Below, piece by piece: positions 17,481 through 25,682 of a DNA stretch of 64,000 nucleotides. The stretch is taken from positions 558,001 through 622,000 of the forward strand of contig CANLUC010000001.1 in assembly GCA_947494195.1 (NCBI GenBank). The letters are read 5' to 3'. The notes beneath the pieces were generated by a model, which did not search any database, was not told where the DNA came from, and worked only from the letters and a program-made list of their open reading frames with translations. The translations under genes and the position numbers were made by a program. Every line of letters starts with the position of its first letter. Positions within the stretch are counted from its first letter, which is position 1. The stretch comes from an uncultured Nesterenkonia sp. Lineage in GTDB: Bacteria > Actinomycetota > Actinomycetes > Actinomycetales > Micrococcaceae.

Positions 17481-18542
17481 ATGACCACCGCGGGGCACGG
17501 CAGCGAGGTTCTCCTGGAGCTCCAGGAGCCTTTCGACCTGCCGCGGACTCTGGGAGTGCTCCAGCGCGGGGCCGGAGATCCCAGCATCCGGCTGGATCCG
17601 GGCTCCGCCGCCATGACCGGTGGTCCGCGCGGCACCCCCGGCGCCGGGGCCTGGATGTGCCAGCGGATCTATGACACCCAAGGCGCGCAGCGCGGCCAGG
17701 CCAGCCTGCGCTTCGACCAGCTCGGTCCCTCCAGGGTGCGGGTACGAGTGGCCGCGGCGGGCGTGGATGGTGCCACCGCCGGGGAGGTGGCGGAACTGGC
17801 CGAGCGTCGGGCGGGGCGGCTGCTCGGCTGCCTCGATGACTGGCGGGACCTCGAGCTCCTGCTCGATGCCCTCGGAGACGAGACCTCAGCGGCGTTGGCG
17901 CGGGTGCGGCGTCGTCATCCTGGTGTCCGGCTGCCCGCGACAGGCGCGCTGTTCGATCAGCTGGTGACCGCCACCTTGGAGCAGAAGGTCACGCACGATC
18001 AGGCTCGCACCGGATGGCGCCAGCTGCTGCGCCGACATGGGGGACCCCCGCCGTCGGCGCCTGGAGTGTCCGCCCCGGAGTGGATGCGGCTGCCACTCAC
18101 AGGAGATCAGCTGCGCGCGGTCCCCTCCTGGGAATGGCACCGGCTCTGGGTGCAGCCGGCGCTGTCAAAGACCATCCTGCGGGTGGCAGAACGCGCGAGG
18201 AGGATCCATCAGCTCAGCGCGGAGACCCCCGCCGAGACGCAAGCGGTGGCGGCGCTCGGCGGAAGGCTGCGATCGATCCCGGGGATCGGTGAATGGACCG
18301 TGGCAGAGGCGTTGCAACGCTCCCACGGCTCGGCGGATCTTCCGGCCGTCGGGGACTATCATCTGAGCAACTTCGTCGGCGCCGCGATGACTGGTGAACG
18401 CACCGACGATGACGGGATGCTCCGGCTGCTCGCCCCCTATGCCCCGCACCGTCAGCGCGTGATCCGGCTGCTCAAGCTCTCCGGGTTCCAGCACCAGAAA
18501 TACGGCCCCAAACTGACTCCGGCGGACCACCGCAGTCGGTGA
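17481..18542 (+). CDS. HhH-GPD DNA glycosylase (3-methyladenine/AlkA-like)
   Basis: A 353-aa base-excision repair glycosylase-like protein. The helix-hairpin-helix is LRSIPGIGEWTVAEALQRSHG and the catalytic Asp is expected in AVGDYHLSNFVG. ATLEQKVTHDQARTGWRQLL corresponds to the helix before the HhH in the AlkA/OGG group. The first 120 residues are a divergent N-terminal domain. Substrate is inferred from the family only. Start ATG17481 is chosen over an earlier in-frame ATG because CAGAGT lies 6 nt upstream. It diverges from the cystathionine operon. Confidence 0.85.
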   Translation: MTTAGHGSEVLLELQEPFDLPRTLGVLQRGAGDPSIRLDPGSAAMTGGPRGTPGAGAWMCQRIYDTQGAQRGQASLRFDQLGPSRVRVRVAAAGVDGATAGEVAELAERRAGRLLGCLDDWRDLELLLDALGDETSAALARVRRRHPGVRLPATGALFDQLVTATLEQKVTHDQARTGWRQLLRRHGGPPPSAPGVSAPEWMRLPLTGDQLRAVPSWEWHRLWVQPALSKTILRVAERARRIHQLSAETPAETQAVAALGGRLRSIPGIGEWTVAEALQRSHGSADLPAVGDYHLSNFVGAAMTGERTDDDGMLRLLAPYAPHRQRVIRLLKLSGFQHQKYGPKLTPADHRSR

Positions 18543-18554
18543 TCCGCCGGAGTC
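18515..18554. terminator. Bidirectional hairpin between glycosylase and trxA
   Basis: Perfect 12-bp arms GACTCCGGCGGA and TCCGCCGGAGTC flank the glycosylase stop codon; the left arm lies inside the coding sequence. It sits between convergent genes. Confidence 0.65.
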
Positions 18555-18590
18555 GCGCGCATAGCGCGTGGGCTTGTGTGGGGGCTCAGT

Positions 18591-18974
18591 TCAGCTCTGC
18601 GGAGCCTCGCCCTGCGCCTGATCCTCGGCGATCTGCTTATGGACCTCGTCCATGTCCAGGTCTTTGACCGCGGTGATGACCTCGGTCAGCTGCTCGGCGT
18701 TCAGCGCGCCGGGCTGGGAGAAGACCAGGACCTTCTCGCGGAAGGCCATCAGAGTCGGGATCGAGGTGATGTTCGCGGCGGCGGCGAGCTCACGCTCGGC
18801 CTCCGTGTCCACCTTGCCGAAGGTCACGTCCGGGTGCTTCTCGGAGACCTCGGAATAGACGGGTGCGAACTGCTTGCATGGGCCGCACCAGTCGGCCCAG
18901 AAGTCAACGAGCAGAATGTCGTTGTCCTCGAGGGTCTGCTGGAAGTCAGTAGTGGTCAGATCAGTGGTAGCCAT
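18591..18974 (-). CDS. trxA: Thioredoxin
   Basis: A 127-aa cytosolic dithiol-disulfide oxidoreductase. The active site is FWADWCGPCKQFAPV, with the cis-Pro in ITSIPTLMAFREKV. About 20 extra residues at the C-terminus (HKQIAEDQAQGEAPQS) are not part of the fold. TATGGT lies 8 nt before the ATG, so the leader is very short or absent. It is a single gene facing the glycosylase. Confidence 0.95.
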   Translation of the reverse strand: MATTDLTTTDFQQTLEDNDILLVDFWADWCGPCKQFAPVYSEVSEKHPDVTFGKVDTEAERELAAAANITSIPTLMAFREKVLVFSQPGALNAEQLTEVITAVKDLDMDEVHKQIAEDQAQGEAPQS

Positions 18975-19143
18975 GCCTCGTCACCATACGCGAGCAGTTC
19001 GAGCTTGTCGGCCCCCGCGGGACTGTGAACCGATCTCTTAAGCGGCTAGCTGAACGACGCCCCCGAGCAGCGGCGAAGACGGGGGAAGCCGATGCAGGGG
19101 ACGGCCACTGGGAGGTGGTGCGGTGATGTGGACAGATGCACTG

Positions 19144-19180
19144 AAGGGCGGGCCGGATCGTGATGATCCGACCCGCCCTT
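19144..19180 (-). terminator. Hairpin downstream of tRNA-Tyr
   Basis: 16-bp arms AAGGGCGGGCCGGATC and GATCCGACCCGCCCTT pair with one mismatch around a 5-nt loop. It is 12 nt beyond the tRNA-Tyr 3' end on the minus strand. Confidence 0.75.
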
Positions 19181-19191
19181 CGGCGGTGATG

Positions 19192-19273
19192 TGGCAGATG
19201 AGGGATTCGAACCCCCGTAGGCGATGCCAGCTGATTTACAGTCAGCCCCCTTTGGCCGCTCGGGTAATCTGCC
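19192..19273 (-). tRNA. tRNA-Tyr (GTA)
   Basis: An 82-nt class II tRNA with a long variable arm. The acceptor is GGCAGAT/ATCTGCC with A discriminator, anticodon stem-loop GCTGACTGTAAATCAGC (GTA), and T-arm GGGGGTTCGAATCCCTC. No CCA is encoded. Confidence 0.95.
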
Positions 19274-19496
19274 GCGCAACCACACGGTGTGACCTGAGGT
19301 CATTCTCCGTGCTGTATTTTTTTCGTGCCCCTGTGCTCGGCACCCCATAACTTTAGCGAAGATGCGGGGAATTCTCGAATCCTGATCCGCAGACTAGGAG
19401 TATCGTGGGGCGCATCATTCGTGCCCGCGCGAGGATCCCGTTCCGATCTTCCGCGATGAGGCATGCCCTCCCCCGCACCGACTTCCAAGGAGCATC

Positions 19497-20864
19497 GTGG
19501 CCGATATCGAGGCCGAGACTCTTGCCGAGAAGCTGAGCGAGCGCAGTCCGGCCGGCATCGCCGAGCAGGTCCGTGAACTCATCAGCGCCGGCACACTCTC
19601 CGCAGGCATGCGACTTCCCACCGTACGTGACCTCGCCACTGAACTCGGGGTCAGCGTGGGCACGATCGCTCAGGCGTGGAGCCTGCTGCGCGAGTCCAAC
19701 CTGGTCGAGACCCGGCGACGCGGCGGGACCCGGATCGTGGAGCCCGGTGAGGTCGGCGGCAAGAGCTTCCGCAGCTGGGCCGGCGTGGACCTGTTGCACT
19801 GCAGTCCTGATCTGCGACTGCTGCCCTCGCTGGAAGAGGGCCTGCTGCGCAGCCTGAAGCAATCGGACCTGCACAGCTGGAGCCGAGAGCACATCCTGTC
19901 CGAACTCCTGCGCGCCGTGGAGAAGAAGCTGGGCCATCGGCCCGCCGAGTCTCACCCACGAAGCCTCGCCGCCGTCTCCTCCGCCACGGAGGGGCTCTGG
20001 CTCGCCACCAAGGCTGCCACCCGACCCGGTGATCTGATCGCCGTGGAGGAGCCGGCGCCGCCCGGCTATCTCTCGGTGCCCCGCAGCCTGGGCCTGCACA
20101 TGGTGGCGGTGCCCGTGGATGCTCTGGGCCCGGTGCCTGCGGCGCTGCAGGAAGCCCTCGACGCCGGCGCCACCGCCTTCGTCCACAGCCCGGGCGGAGC
20201 CTTCTCACCTCGGCATGTGCTGGACGCCGGGCGCGCGCAGGAGCTTCAGCAGGTCCTGGAGTCCTCCCCCGAGACCGTGGTCATCGAGGAAGATCCGCTG
20301 GGCCCGCTCGCCGAGCGAGAGCCCTTCGCCCACTCCCTGGAGGCACATCTTCCGGGACGCACACTGCGGGTCATCGGCTTCGAGCGCGCCTACGGCATGG
20401 ACCTGCGCACCGCCGTGCTCGCCGGACCGAAGTCACTGATCTCCCGAGCTATCGCGCAGCGTTCAGGCGGCGTCAGCTCGAACAGCAGGATCCTGCAGCA
20501 CACCCTGGCGTTCCTGCTGCGCGACCCCGCCGCCGCCCGGCGGGTCAGCAGCGCCAGGACGCGGTATTCCACTCGGCGCAGGATGGCACTGAAGGCCTTC
20601 ACCGAAGCAGGTCTCACAGTCCAGGCGGGACCCGCCAGCTGGGCGATCTGGGTGGAGGTGCCCGACGAGCAGGCGGCGGCGCTGAGCTTGAGCGCCCAGG
20701 GCGTGATCCTCGACGTGGGCAGCGGATCACATCTCACCGAGCAGCCCACGGGACTGCTGCGCCTCTCGATCGCCCAGCTGCCCGAGGATGAAGAGCTGCT
20801 CCGCGGTCTGGCCCAGCTGATCCTCGAGGCCACCGAGGAGGGCCTGAACTCCACCTTCGTCTAG
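19497..20864 (+). CDS. MocR-like regulator (GntR HTH + degenerate aminotransferase domain)
   Basis: A 455-aa fusion. Residues about 20-80 form a GntR winged helix (GMRLPTVRDLATELGVSVGT, then IAQAWSLLRESNLVETRRRG). The rest resembles a fold-type-I aminotransferase. In MocR proteins the PLP lysine falls in a FSKS-x-G-x-DLR motif; here it reads FERAYGMDLR, with Arg297 where Lys is expected. The NPT-type Asn-Pro motif is also lost (HSPGGAFSPR). It may therefore bind a ligand without forming a PLP aldimine. Start GTG19497 follows AAGGAG. It lies convergent with a MetE-like gene, but no target operon is obvious. Confidence 0.85.
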   Translation: MADIEAETLAEKLSERSPAGIAEQVRELISAGTLSAGMRLPTVRDLATELGVSVGTIAQAWSLLRESNLVETRRRGGTRIVEPGEVGGKSFRSWAGVDLLHCSPDLRLLPSLEEGLLRSLKQSDLHSWSREHILSELLRAVEKKLGHRPAESHPRSLAAVSSATEGLWLATKAATRPGDLIAVEEPAPPGYLSVPRSLGLHMVAVPVDALGPVPAALQEALDAGATAFVHSPGGAFSPRHVLDAGRAQELQQVLESSPETVVIEEDPLGPLAEREPFAHSLEAHLPGRTLRVIGFERAYGMDLRTAVLAGPKSLISRAIAQRSGGVSSNSRILQHTLAFLLRDPAAARRVSSARTRYSTRRRMALKAFTEAGLTVQAGPASWAIWVEVPDEQAAALSLSAQGVILDVGSGSHLTEQPTGLLRLSIAQLPEDEELLRGLAQLILEATEEGLNSTFV

Positions 20865-20880
20865 TCACCACCCGGGACGA

Positions 20881-22098
20881 TCACAGGAGGCGCTGTCCCG
20901 CCAGGGCGGCGCCGAGCCCCAGGGCCTCGAGCTTCGCGTGAGCGATCTGCGGATGCAGCCGGCCGCCCAGGCCGCAGTCGGTGGAGGCGACCACATTCTC
21001 TGCACCGACCAGCGCGGCGAAGCGTCCTATGCGCTGTGCGACCAGCTCGGGGTGTTCCACCACATTGGTGGCGTGGGAGACGACGCCAGGCGCGATGACC
21101 TTGCCCTCGGGCAGCGCGACATCCTCCCAGATCCGATACTCATGCTCGTGGCGAGCATTGGCGGCCTCGAAGGCGTAGTACTTCGCGTCGACGGCGAGCA
21201 TCAGGTCCACGATGTGCCTGAACTCGATATCGGTGGTGTGCGGGCCGTGCCAGGAGCCCCAGCACAGGTGGAACCGCACCTGTTCCTCGGGAATGCCGCG
21301 CAGTGCCCAGTTCAGCGCCTCGATGCGGATCTGTGTGAACCTGCGGTAGTCCTCCACGGATGGCTCCGGGGAGATCTGGTCCCAGTTCTCCGCCACCGAG
21401 GGATCATCGATCTGCACGATCAGCCCGGCATCGGTGATCGCCTGATACTCGTGACGCATCACCTCTGCCCACGCCCAGATGTGCTCTTCCTCGCTCGCGT
21501 AGTGCCGATTGGGGATGCGAGCTCCTGAGCCCGGGGACAGTGAGGTGAGAAACCCGGTCTCCGCGCCTGCCGCGTCCAATCCCGCACGCAGGTTCGCAAT
21601 GTCGGAGTCCACCGCGGCCTGACCCCGCCAGGTCAGCGCACCGGTGGTGGACGGGAATGCGGTGGCGGTCTTGCCGGTGGCGATGCCGGAATGCGGGTCC
21701 GAGTAGGCGTCCTTGAACCGCACCCAGTCCCGCCGGTGGAGCATGTTCGTCAGTCGGATGTTCCCGGGGCTGGATTCCACATGTGGCCAGCTGAACAGAT
21801 CTTCGCCGGTCAGCTCGAGTCCGCCGACCCGCTGGAACACGTAGGACCACCAGGCGCCGTAGTCCACCGCCGAGGTCATCGCGTGCCCGTACTCCCCGTC
21901 CCCGGGAACGGTCACTCCGTAGCTTCTCTGCCGGGCGACCAGCTCCGTGACGGCACGGGAGAGGAGGGTCTCGAACTCCGGCGTGCGGCGCAGGGTGAAG
22001 CCGTCAGCTTCGAGCTCGCGCGCGGCATTGGCGGCGATGAGCTCCTGGGTGCGGGGCAGCGAACCTGCGTGGGTGACCGGGATGAACCTGTCGGACAT
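20881..22098 (-). CDS. Cobalamin-independent methionine synthase C-terminal-like protein
   Basis: A 405-aa protein of the MetE catalytic-domain/UroD superfamily, with no MetE N-terminal half. Likely zinc ligands are in RFHLCWGSWHG (His and Cys) and VVASTDCGLGGR (Cys). The start HAGSLPRTQEL and IQIDDPSVAENW correspond to substrate-pocket blocks. Such stand-alone proteins are described as methyl- or alkyl-thiol transferases; epoxyalkane:CoM transferase belongs to the same group, so the thiol acceptor is open. I choose ATG22098 (GGAAGG upstream) over longer in-frame forms. The stop is 17 bp from the MocR-like gene stop. Confidence 0.82.
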   Translation of the reverse strand: MSDRFIPVTHAGSLPRTQELIAANAARELEADGFTLRRTPEFETLLSRAVTELVARQRSYGVTVPGDGEYGHAMTSAVDYGAWWSYVFQRVGGLELTGEDLFSWPHVESSPGNIRLTNMLHRRDWVRFKDAYSDPHSGIATGKTATAFPSTTGALTWRGQAAVDSDIANLRAGLDAAGAETGFLTSLSPGSGARIPNRHYASEEEHIWAWAEVMRHEYQAITDAGLIVQIDDPSVAENWDQISPEPSVEDYRRFTQIRIEALNWALRGIPEEQVRFHLCWGSWHGPHTTDIEFRHIVDLMLAVDAKYYAFEAANARHEHEYRIWEDVALPEGKVIAPGVVSHATNVVEHPELVAQRIGRFAALVGAENVVASTDCGLGGRLHPQIAHAKLEALGLGAALAGQRLL

Positions 22099-22213
22099 GA
22101 TGACCTTCCGCTTTTTGTTCATATCTTCAAGGCTCATCCTAGCGGCCGAGGGGCGGCGGCGGTAAAGGACTATTAGACTCATCGGCAGATATCCACACCG
22201 ACAGGAGGCACCC

Positions 22214-22702
22214 ATGGCCAAGGACTCGACATTCGACGTCGTCTCGAAAGTGGACAAGCAGGAGGTCGCCAATGCGTTGAATCAGGCGCAGAAGGAGATC
22301 GCTCAGCGCTATGACTTCAAGGGCACCGGCGCGGAGATCGACTACTCCGGAGAGAAGCTGCTCATCAAGGCCAACTCTGAGGAGCGGGCCAAAGCCGTGG
22401 AGGATGTCTTCGGCTCCAAGCTGGTCAAGCGTGGGATCTCGCTGAAGTCCTTCGACTCCGGTGAACCCTATGCCTCGGGCAAGGAGTTCCGGATTGAAGG
22501 GACCATCAAGGAGGGGATCGACCAGGCGACCGCGAAGAAGATCACCAAACAGATCCGCGACGAGGGTCCGAAGTCGGTCAAAGCCACGATTCAGGGCGAC
22601 GAGCTGCGCGTGACCTCGAAGTCACGCGATGATCTCCAGGAGGTCATCGCGATGCTCAAGGGCTTCGAGGACGCAGACCTGCAGTTCGTCAACATGCGCT
22701 GA
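22214..22702 (+). CDS. YajQ-family nucleotide-binding protein
   Basis: A 162-aa member of the DUF520/YajQ family, known in some bacteria to bind cyclic di-GMP or nucleic acid. The N-terminus [20 protein letters not shown] and the blocks [10 protein letters not shown] and [20 protein letters not shown] are diagnostic, as is the end [14 protein letters not shown]. Length is typical. AGGAGG precedes the ATG, and TAGACT about 35 nt upstream gives a short leader. Whether it binds cyclic di-GMP in an actinobacterium is not known from the sequence. Confidence 0.93.
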   Translation: MAKDSTFDVVSKVDKQEVANALNQAQKEIAQRYDFKGTGAEIDYSGEKLLIKANSEERAKAVEDVFGSKLVKRGISLKSFDSGEPYASGKEFRIEGTIKEGIDQATAKKITKQIRDEGPKSVKATIQGDELRVTSKSRDDLQEVIAMLKGFEDADLQFVNMR

Positions 22703-22743
22703 CGCTGCTGCGCGCGATGCACCGCTGGCCCCCGCTGGTTGAT

Positions 22744-22775
22744 GTTCTCCGACAGACACGTTCCTGCCGGAGAAC
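22744..22775. terminator. Bidirectional hairpin after the YajQ gene
   Basis: GTTCTCCG and CGGAGAAC pair perfectly, with an inner CAG/CTG pairing. It ends directly at the stop of the convergent PLDc_N gene. Confidence 0.65.
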
Positions 22776-23072
22776 TCAATAGGCGGGTGTTCTCTGTGTC
22801 AGTGAGTTCGCCTCGCGACGGGACTGGTGGCACAGGATGAGCGCGAGGATCGCGCCGAGGATTGGAACCGTGAACACCAGGAGCAGCAGCACGGCCTTGG
22901 TGGTGACCGACATCGCTCGCGAGCGCAGGACCGCGATCACGGCCCACAGTCCCAGCAGGAGCATGAGCACCGGGATCAGCACGATGAAGCTCAGGCCGAA
23001 GCTCAGCGACTCCCAGACGTTCGGCACGAGCGGGTTGGCGTCGGCGCTGGCCAGCAGGGTCGCGATGCTCAT
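22776..23072 (-). CDS. PLDc_N-domain small membrane protein
   Basis: A 98-aa protein with two helices (LSFIVLIPVLMLLLGLWAVI and AVLLLLVFTVPILGAILALI). The second, with its VPILGAILAL pattern, matches the phospholipase D N-terminal membrane module that occurs alone in many actinobacteria. There is no catalytic HKD motif. AAGGAG lies before the ATG. Function unknown. Confidence 0.75.
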   Translation of the reverse strand: MSIATLLASADANPLVPNVWESLSFGLSFIVLIPVLMLLLGLWAVIAVLRSRAMSVTTKAVLLLLVFTVPILGAILALILCHQSRREANSLTQRTPAY

Positions 23073-23154
23073 GAGGCTCCTTGAAGTCGACGGGGCGACG
23101 CCGGCCGTTCAGCCGATGTCCAGCTGCCACCGTAGCGCGGCCGCCTCGAGCAGG

Positions 23155-23183
23155 AAACCCCGCCGATCCGATCGGCGGGGTTT
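23155..23183. terminator. Terminator between Na/Pi transporter and PLDc_N gene
   Basis: 13-bp arms AAACCCCGCCGAT and ATCGGCGGGGTTT around a CCG loop; A- and T-runs at the ends make it usable on both strands. Confidence 0.85.
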
Positions 23184-23213
23184 CTCCGGGTTGTTCGGGC
23201 TGGGGCGAATCGA

Positions 23214-24449
23214 TCAGAAGAGGGTGCTGACACCGATCAGCGCCAGCGGGATCACGATGAAGACACCGAAGACCCATGCGAAGGCGTAGACCTTCTTCTC
23301 GGCGGCCAGATCGGCCAGCCAGGTCGCACCGCGCGGAGGCAGATCGCGCAGCCACGGGGTGCAGAAGATCACGAGCGTGGCCAACACGTTGAACAGCAGG
23401 TGCGCGAGTGCCGCAGTCAGCGCGATCTCTCCCGCCGCGCCGTCGAACGCGAAGGCTGCGATGAGAGCGGTGACCGTGGTGCCGATGTTGGTGCCCAGCG
23501 TGAAGGGGTAGATCTGCTTCAGAGTGAAGGCACCCGAACCGGCCAGCGGCACGATCAGTGCGGTGGAGGTGGAGGAGGACTGCACCATGATGGTCACGGC
23601 CGCTCCGGAACCGATGCCGGCCACCGGGCCGCGACCGATTGCGGCGTGCAGCACCTGGCGGGCCCTGCCGACCAGAAGAACCTTCAGCAGCCGTCCGATG
23701 AAGTTGATCACCAGCAGGATCAGTCCGACGGCGACGACAATCATGACCACACCCTGCAGGCTGCCTGGGATGAAGCTCAGCGCGTCCTCGATCAGGTGTG
23801 CCAGCGGCTTGGTGGCGCCCTTGACCGTGGCACCGATGCCTCCGAGGACCGCAGCGACGGGCCCGCCGTCGGAGCCTGTGGCCATGCCCGCGATCGCGCT
23901 GGAGATCCGCTCGAGCAGGCTGAACATGATCTCCAGCGGGAGGAAGATCGCGACGGCGATCAGGTTGAAGAAGTCATGCACGGTGGCGGCGGCGAAGCCG
24001 CGGCGGAAGGACTCCTTCTCGCGGACCATGCCCAGGCTGACCAGGGTATTGGTCAGCGTGGTACCGATGTTCGCGCCCAGGATGATGGGAATGGCCACGC
24101 CCAGCGGGAGGCCGCCGGCGACCAGGCCGACCGTCACCGAGGTGGTGGTGGAGGAGGACTGGGTGAGCGCGGTGGCCACGATGCCGATCATCAGGCCCAC
24201 GACAGGGTTCGTCGCGAATCCGAAGAGCGTCTCCGCCTGATCACCGGTGGCCAGGCTGAACCCGGTGCCGATCACGCTGACCGCAGTGATCAGCACATAG
24301 ACCGCTGCAGCTACGGAGAGCCAGTTGGCGAGGTCGAGCATCCGTCCGGAGAGGCCGAACCGTTCGAAGGGGCTGAAGGGTCGCGTGGCGGCTGACTCGT
24401 CTGCAGGCCCGGCGGCCCGCTGCGGGGCCTCGATCGACGGTGCGGACAT
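23214..24449 (-). CDS. Na/Pi cotransporter family protein
   Basis: A 411-aa membrane transporter of the NptA/PNaS type. The two inverted-repeat signatures are ATALTQSSSTTTSVTVGLVA and TIMVQSSSTSTALIVPLAGS, each with QSSS, and each is followed by a GANIGTTLTN or GTNIGTTVTA element. No C-terminal PhoU-like domain follows, unlike the longer YjbB-type proteins. Start ATG24449 with GAGGAG upstream is preferred to a longer reading. Predicted role is sodium-driven phosphate transport; direction is unknown. Confidence 0.9.
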   Translation of the reverse strand: MSAPSIEAPQRAAGPADESAATRPFSPFERFGLSGRMLDLANWLSVAAAVYVLITAVSVIGTGFSLATGDQAETLFGFATNPVVGLMIGIVATALTQSSSTTTSVTVGLVAGGLPLGVAIPIILGANIGTTLTNTLVSLGMVREKESFRRGFAAATVHDFFNLIAVAIFLPLEIMFSLLERISSAIAGMATGSDGGPVAAVLGGIGATVKGATKPLAHLIEDALSFIPGSLQGVVMIVVAVGLILLVINFIGRLLKVLLVGRARQVLHAAIGRGPVAGIGSGAAVTIMVQSSSTSTALIVPLAGSGAFTLKQIYPFTLGTNIGTTVTALIAAFAFDGAAGEIALTAALAHLLFNVLATLVIFCTPWLRDLPPRGATWLADLAAEKKVYAFAWVFGVFIVIPLALIGVSTLF

Positions 24450-24710
24450 GCAATCTCCTCTGCGGAACACGAGCCTTGGTTCAGCCCTGCTGTGAATCGG
24501 CGTGGCACTTCTCTTGCGCTGCGGGTGGCAGATGCCGGTGAGTATCACCGCCGGATGAAGGGCCGTAGATCACTGTGCACCGCTTGCAGAACGAGAGTCA
24601 CACGGGAAGGTGAACTGCAGGTGAACGATCCGCACGAAGGCGGCGCGAGTAGGATGTCCTTGGTCACAGCCGGCCGTTTTCCATCCTGATCCCCCCTCTG
24701 AGGAGAGCCA

Positions 24711-25595
24711 ATGCACCAGCATCACGGTCGACTGCGCACAGCGGGGCTGCTCGCATTCCTCTTCGCGATGCTCCTGCTGGTCGGTGCGGTGATCGCCTAC
24801 GCCACCCAGACACCGGGACTGATCTTCGTCTTCGGGCTGATCGGGCTGGTCTCGGTGGCCTACTCCTACTGGAACTCGGACAAGATCGCGCTGCGGGCGA
24901 TGAAGGCCTATCCGGTCACCCGGGAGCAGGCCCCCCAGCTCTATCAGATGGTCGAGGACCTGGCGCAGCGCGCCCAGCAGCCCGCCCCGCGAATCTTCAT
25001 CGCCCCCTCGCCGAACCCCAATGCCTTCGCCACCGGACGGAACCCGGCCAACGGCGTCGTCTGCTTCACCGAGGGGATCCTGAATCTGCTCACCGAGCGT
25101 GAGCTGCGCGGCGTCACCGGCCATGAGCTCATGCATGTCTACAACCGCGACATTCTGATCTCCTCAGTCGCGGCCGCGGTCGCCGGGTTCCTCACCACGA
25201 TCAGCCAGTTCTTTCTGCTCTTCGGCGGCGGCCGCGGCAACAACCAGGGAGGGAATCCGCTCGCGCTGGTCGGCGCGATCGTCGCCGTGTTCCTGATGCC
25301 GATCGCCGCCAGCCTGATCCAGATGGCGGTCAGCCGGACCCGTGAGTACGACGCCGACGCCGACGGCGCCGCGCTCACCGGAGACCCGCTGGCGCTGGCC
25401 TCGGCCCTGGACAAGCTGGAGCGCGGCATCTCGCGCTACCCGCTCGAAGAGAGCCCCAAGCACGATGCGCACGCGCACATGATGATCGCCAACCCTTTCG
25501 GCGGCAAGGCGAAGAAGCTCTTCAGCACCCACCCGCCGATGCCCGAGCGGATCGCCCGGCTGGAGTCGATGGCAGGCTACGAGCAGCAGGACTGA
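24711..25595 (+). CDS. htpX: Membrane zinc metalloprotease HtpX-like
   Basis: A 294-aa M48 protease for membrane-protein quality control. Two N-terminal helices (GLLAFLFAMLLLVGAVIAYA and PGLIFVFGLIGLVSVAY) precede the zinc site GHELMHVYN (His138, Glu139, His142); the third ligand is expected in SRTREYDADADGAAL. FAPSPNPNAFATG-like substrate-binding residues are present. The end FSTHPPMPERIARLESM is typical. GAGGAG precedes the ATG, with TAGGAT at 24650-24655 as a likely -10. Confidence 0.93.
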   Translation: MHQHHGRLRTAGLLAFLFAMLLLVGAVIAYATQTPGLIFVFGLIGLVSVAYSYWNSDKIALRAMKAYPVTREQAPQLYQMVEDLAQRAQQPAPRIFIAPSPNPNAFATGRNPANGVVCFTEGILNLLTERELRGVTGHELMHVYNRDILISSVAAAVAGFLTTISQFFLLFGGGRGNNQGGNPLALVGAIVAVFLMPIAASLIQMAVSRTREYDADADGAALTGDPLALASALDKLERGISRYPLEESPKHDAHAHMMIANPFGGKAKKLFSTHPPMPERIARLESMAGYEQQD

Positions 25596-25620
25596 AGCAG
25601 TACTGAAGCAGTACTGCATG

Positions 25621-25657
25621 AGAATGCCCCCTGGCCTGTGGGTCAGGGGGGCATTCT
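25621..25657. terminator. Bidirectional hairpin between htpX and the fprA-like gene
   Basis: AGAATGCCCCCTG pairs with CAGGGGGGCATTCT (one bulged G) around a 10-nt loop, between convergent genes. Confidence 0.78.
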
Positions 25658-25682
25658 TGTGCGGTCGATCAGCTCAGCGGCC

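Noticed and set aside
22099-22213. SAM or cobalamin riboswitch upstream of the MetE-like gene
   Set aside because: The divergent spacer is about 115 bp, shared with the yajQ promoter, and shows no riboswitch core.
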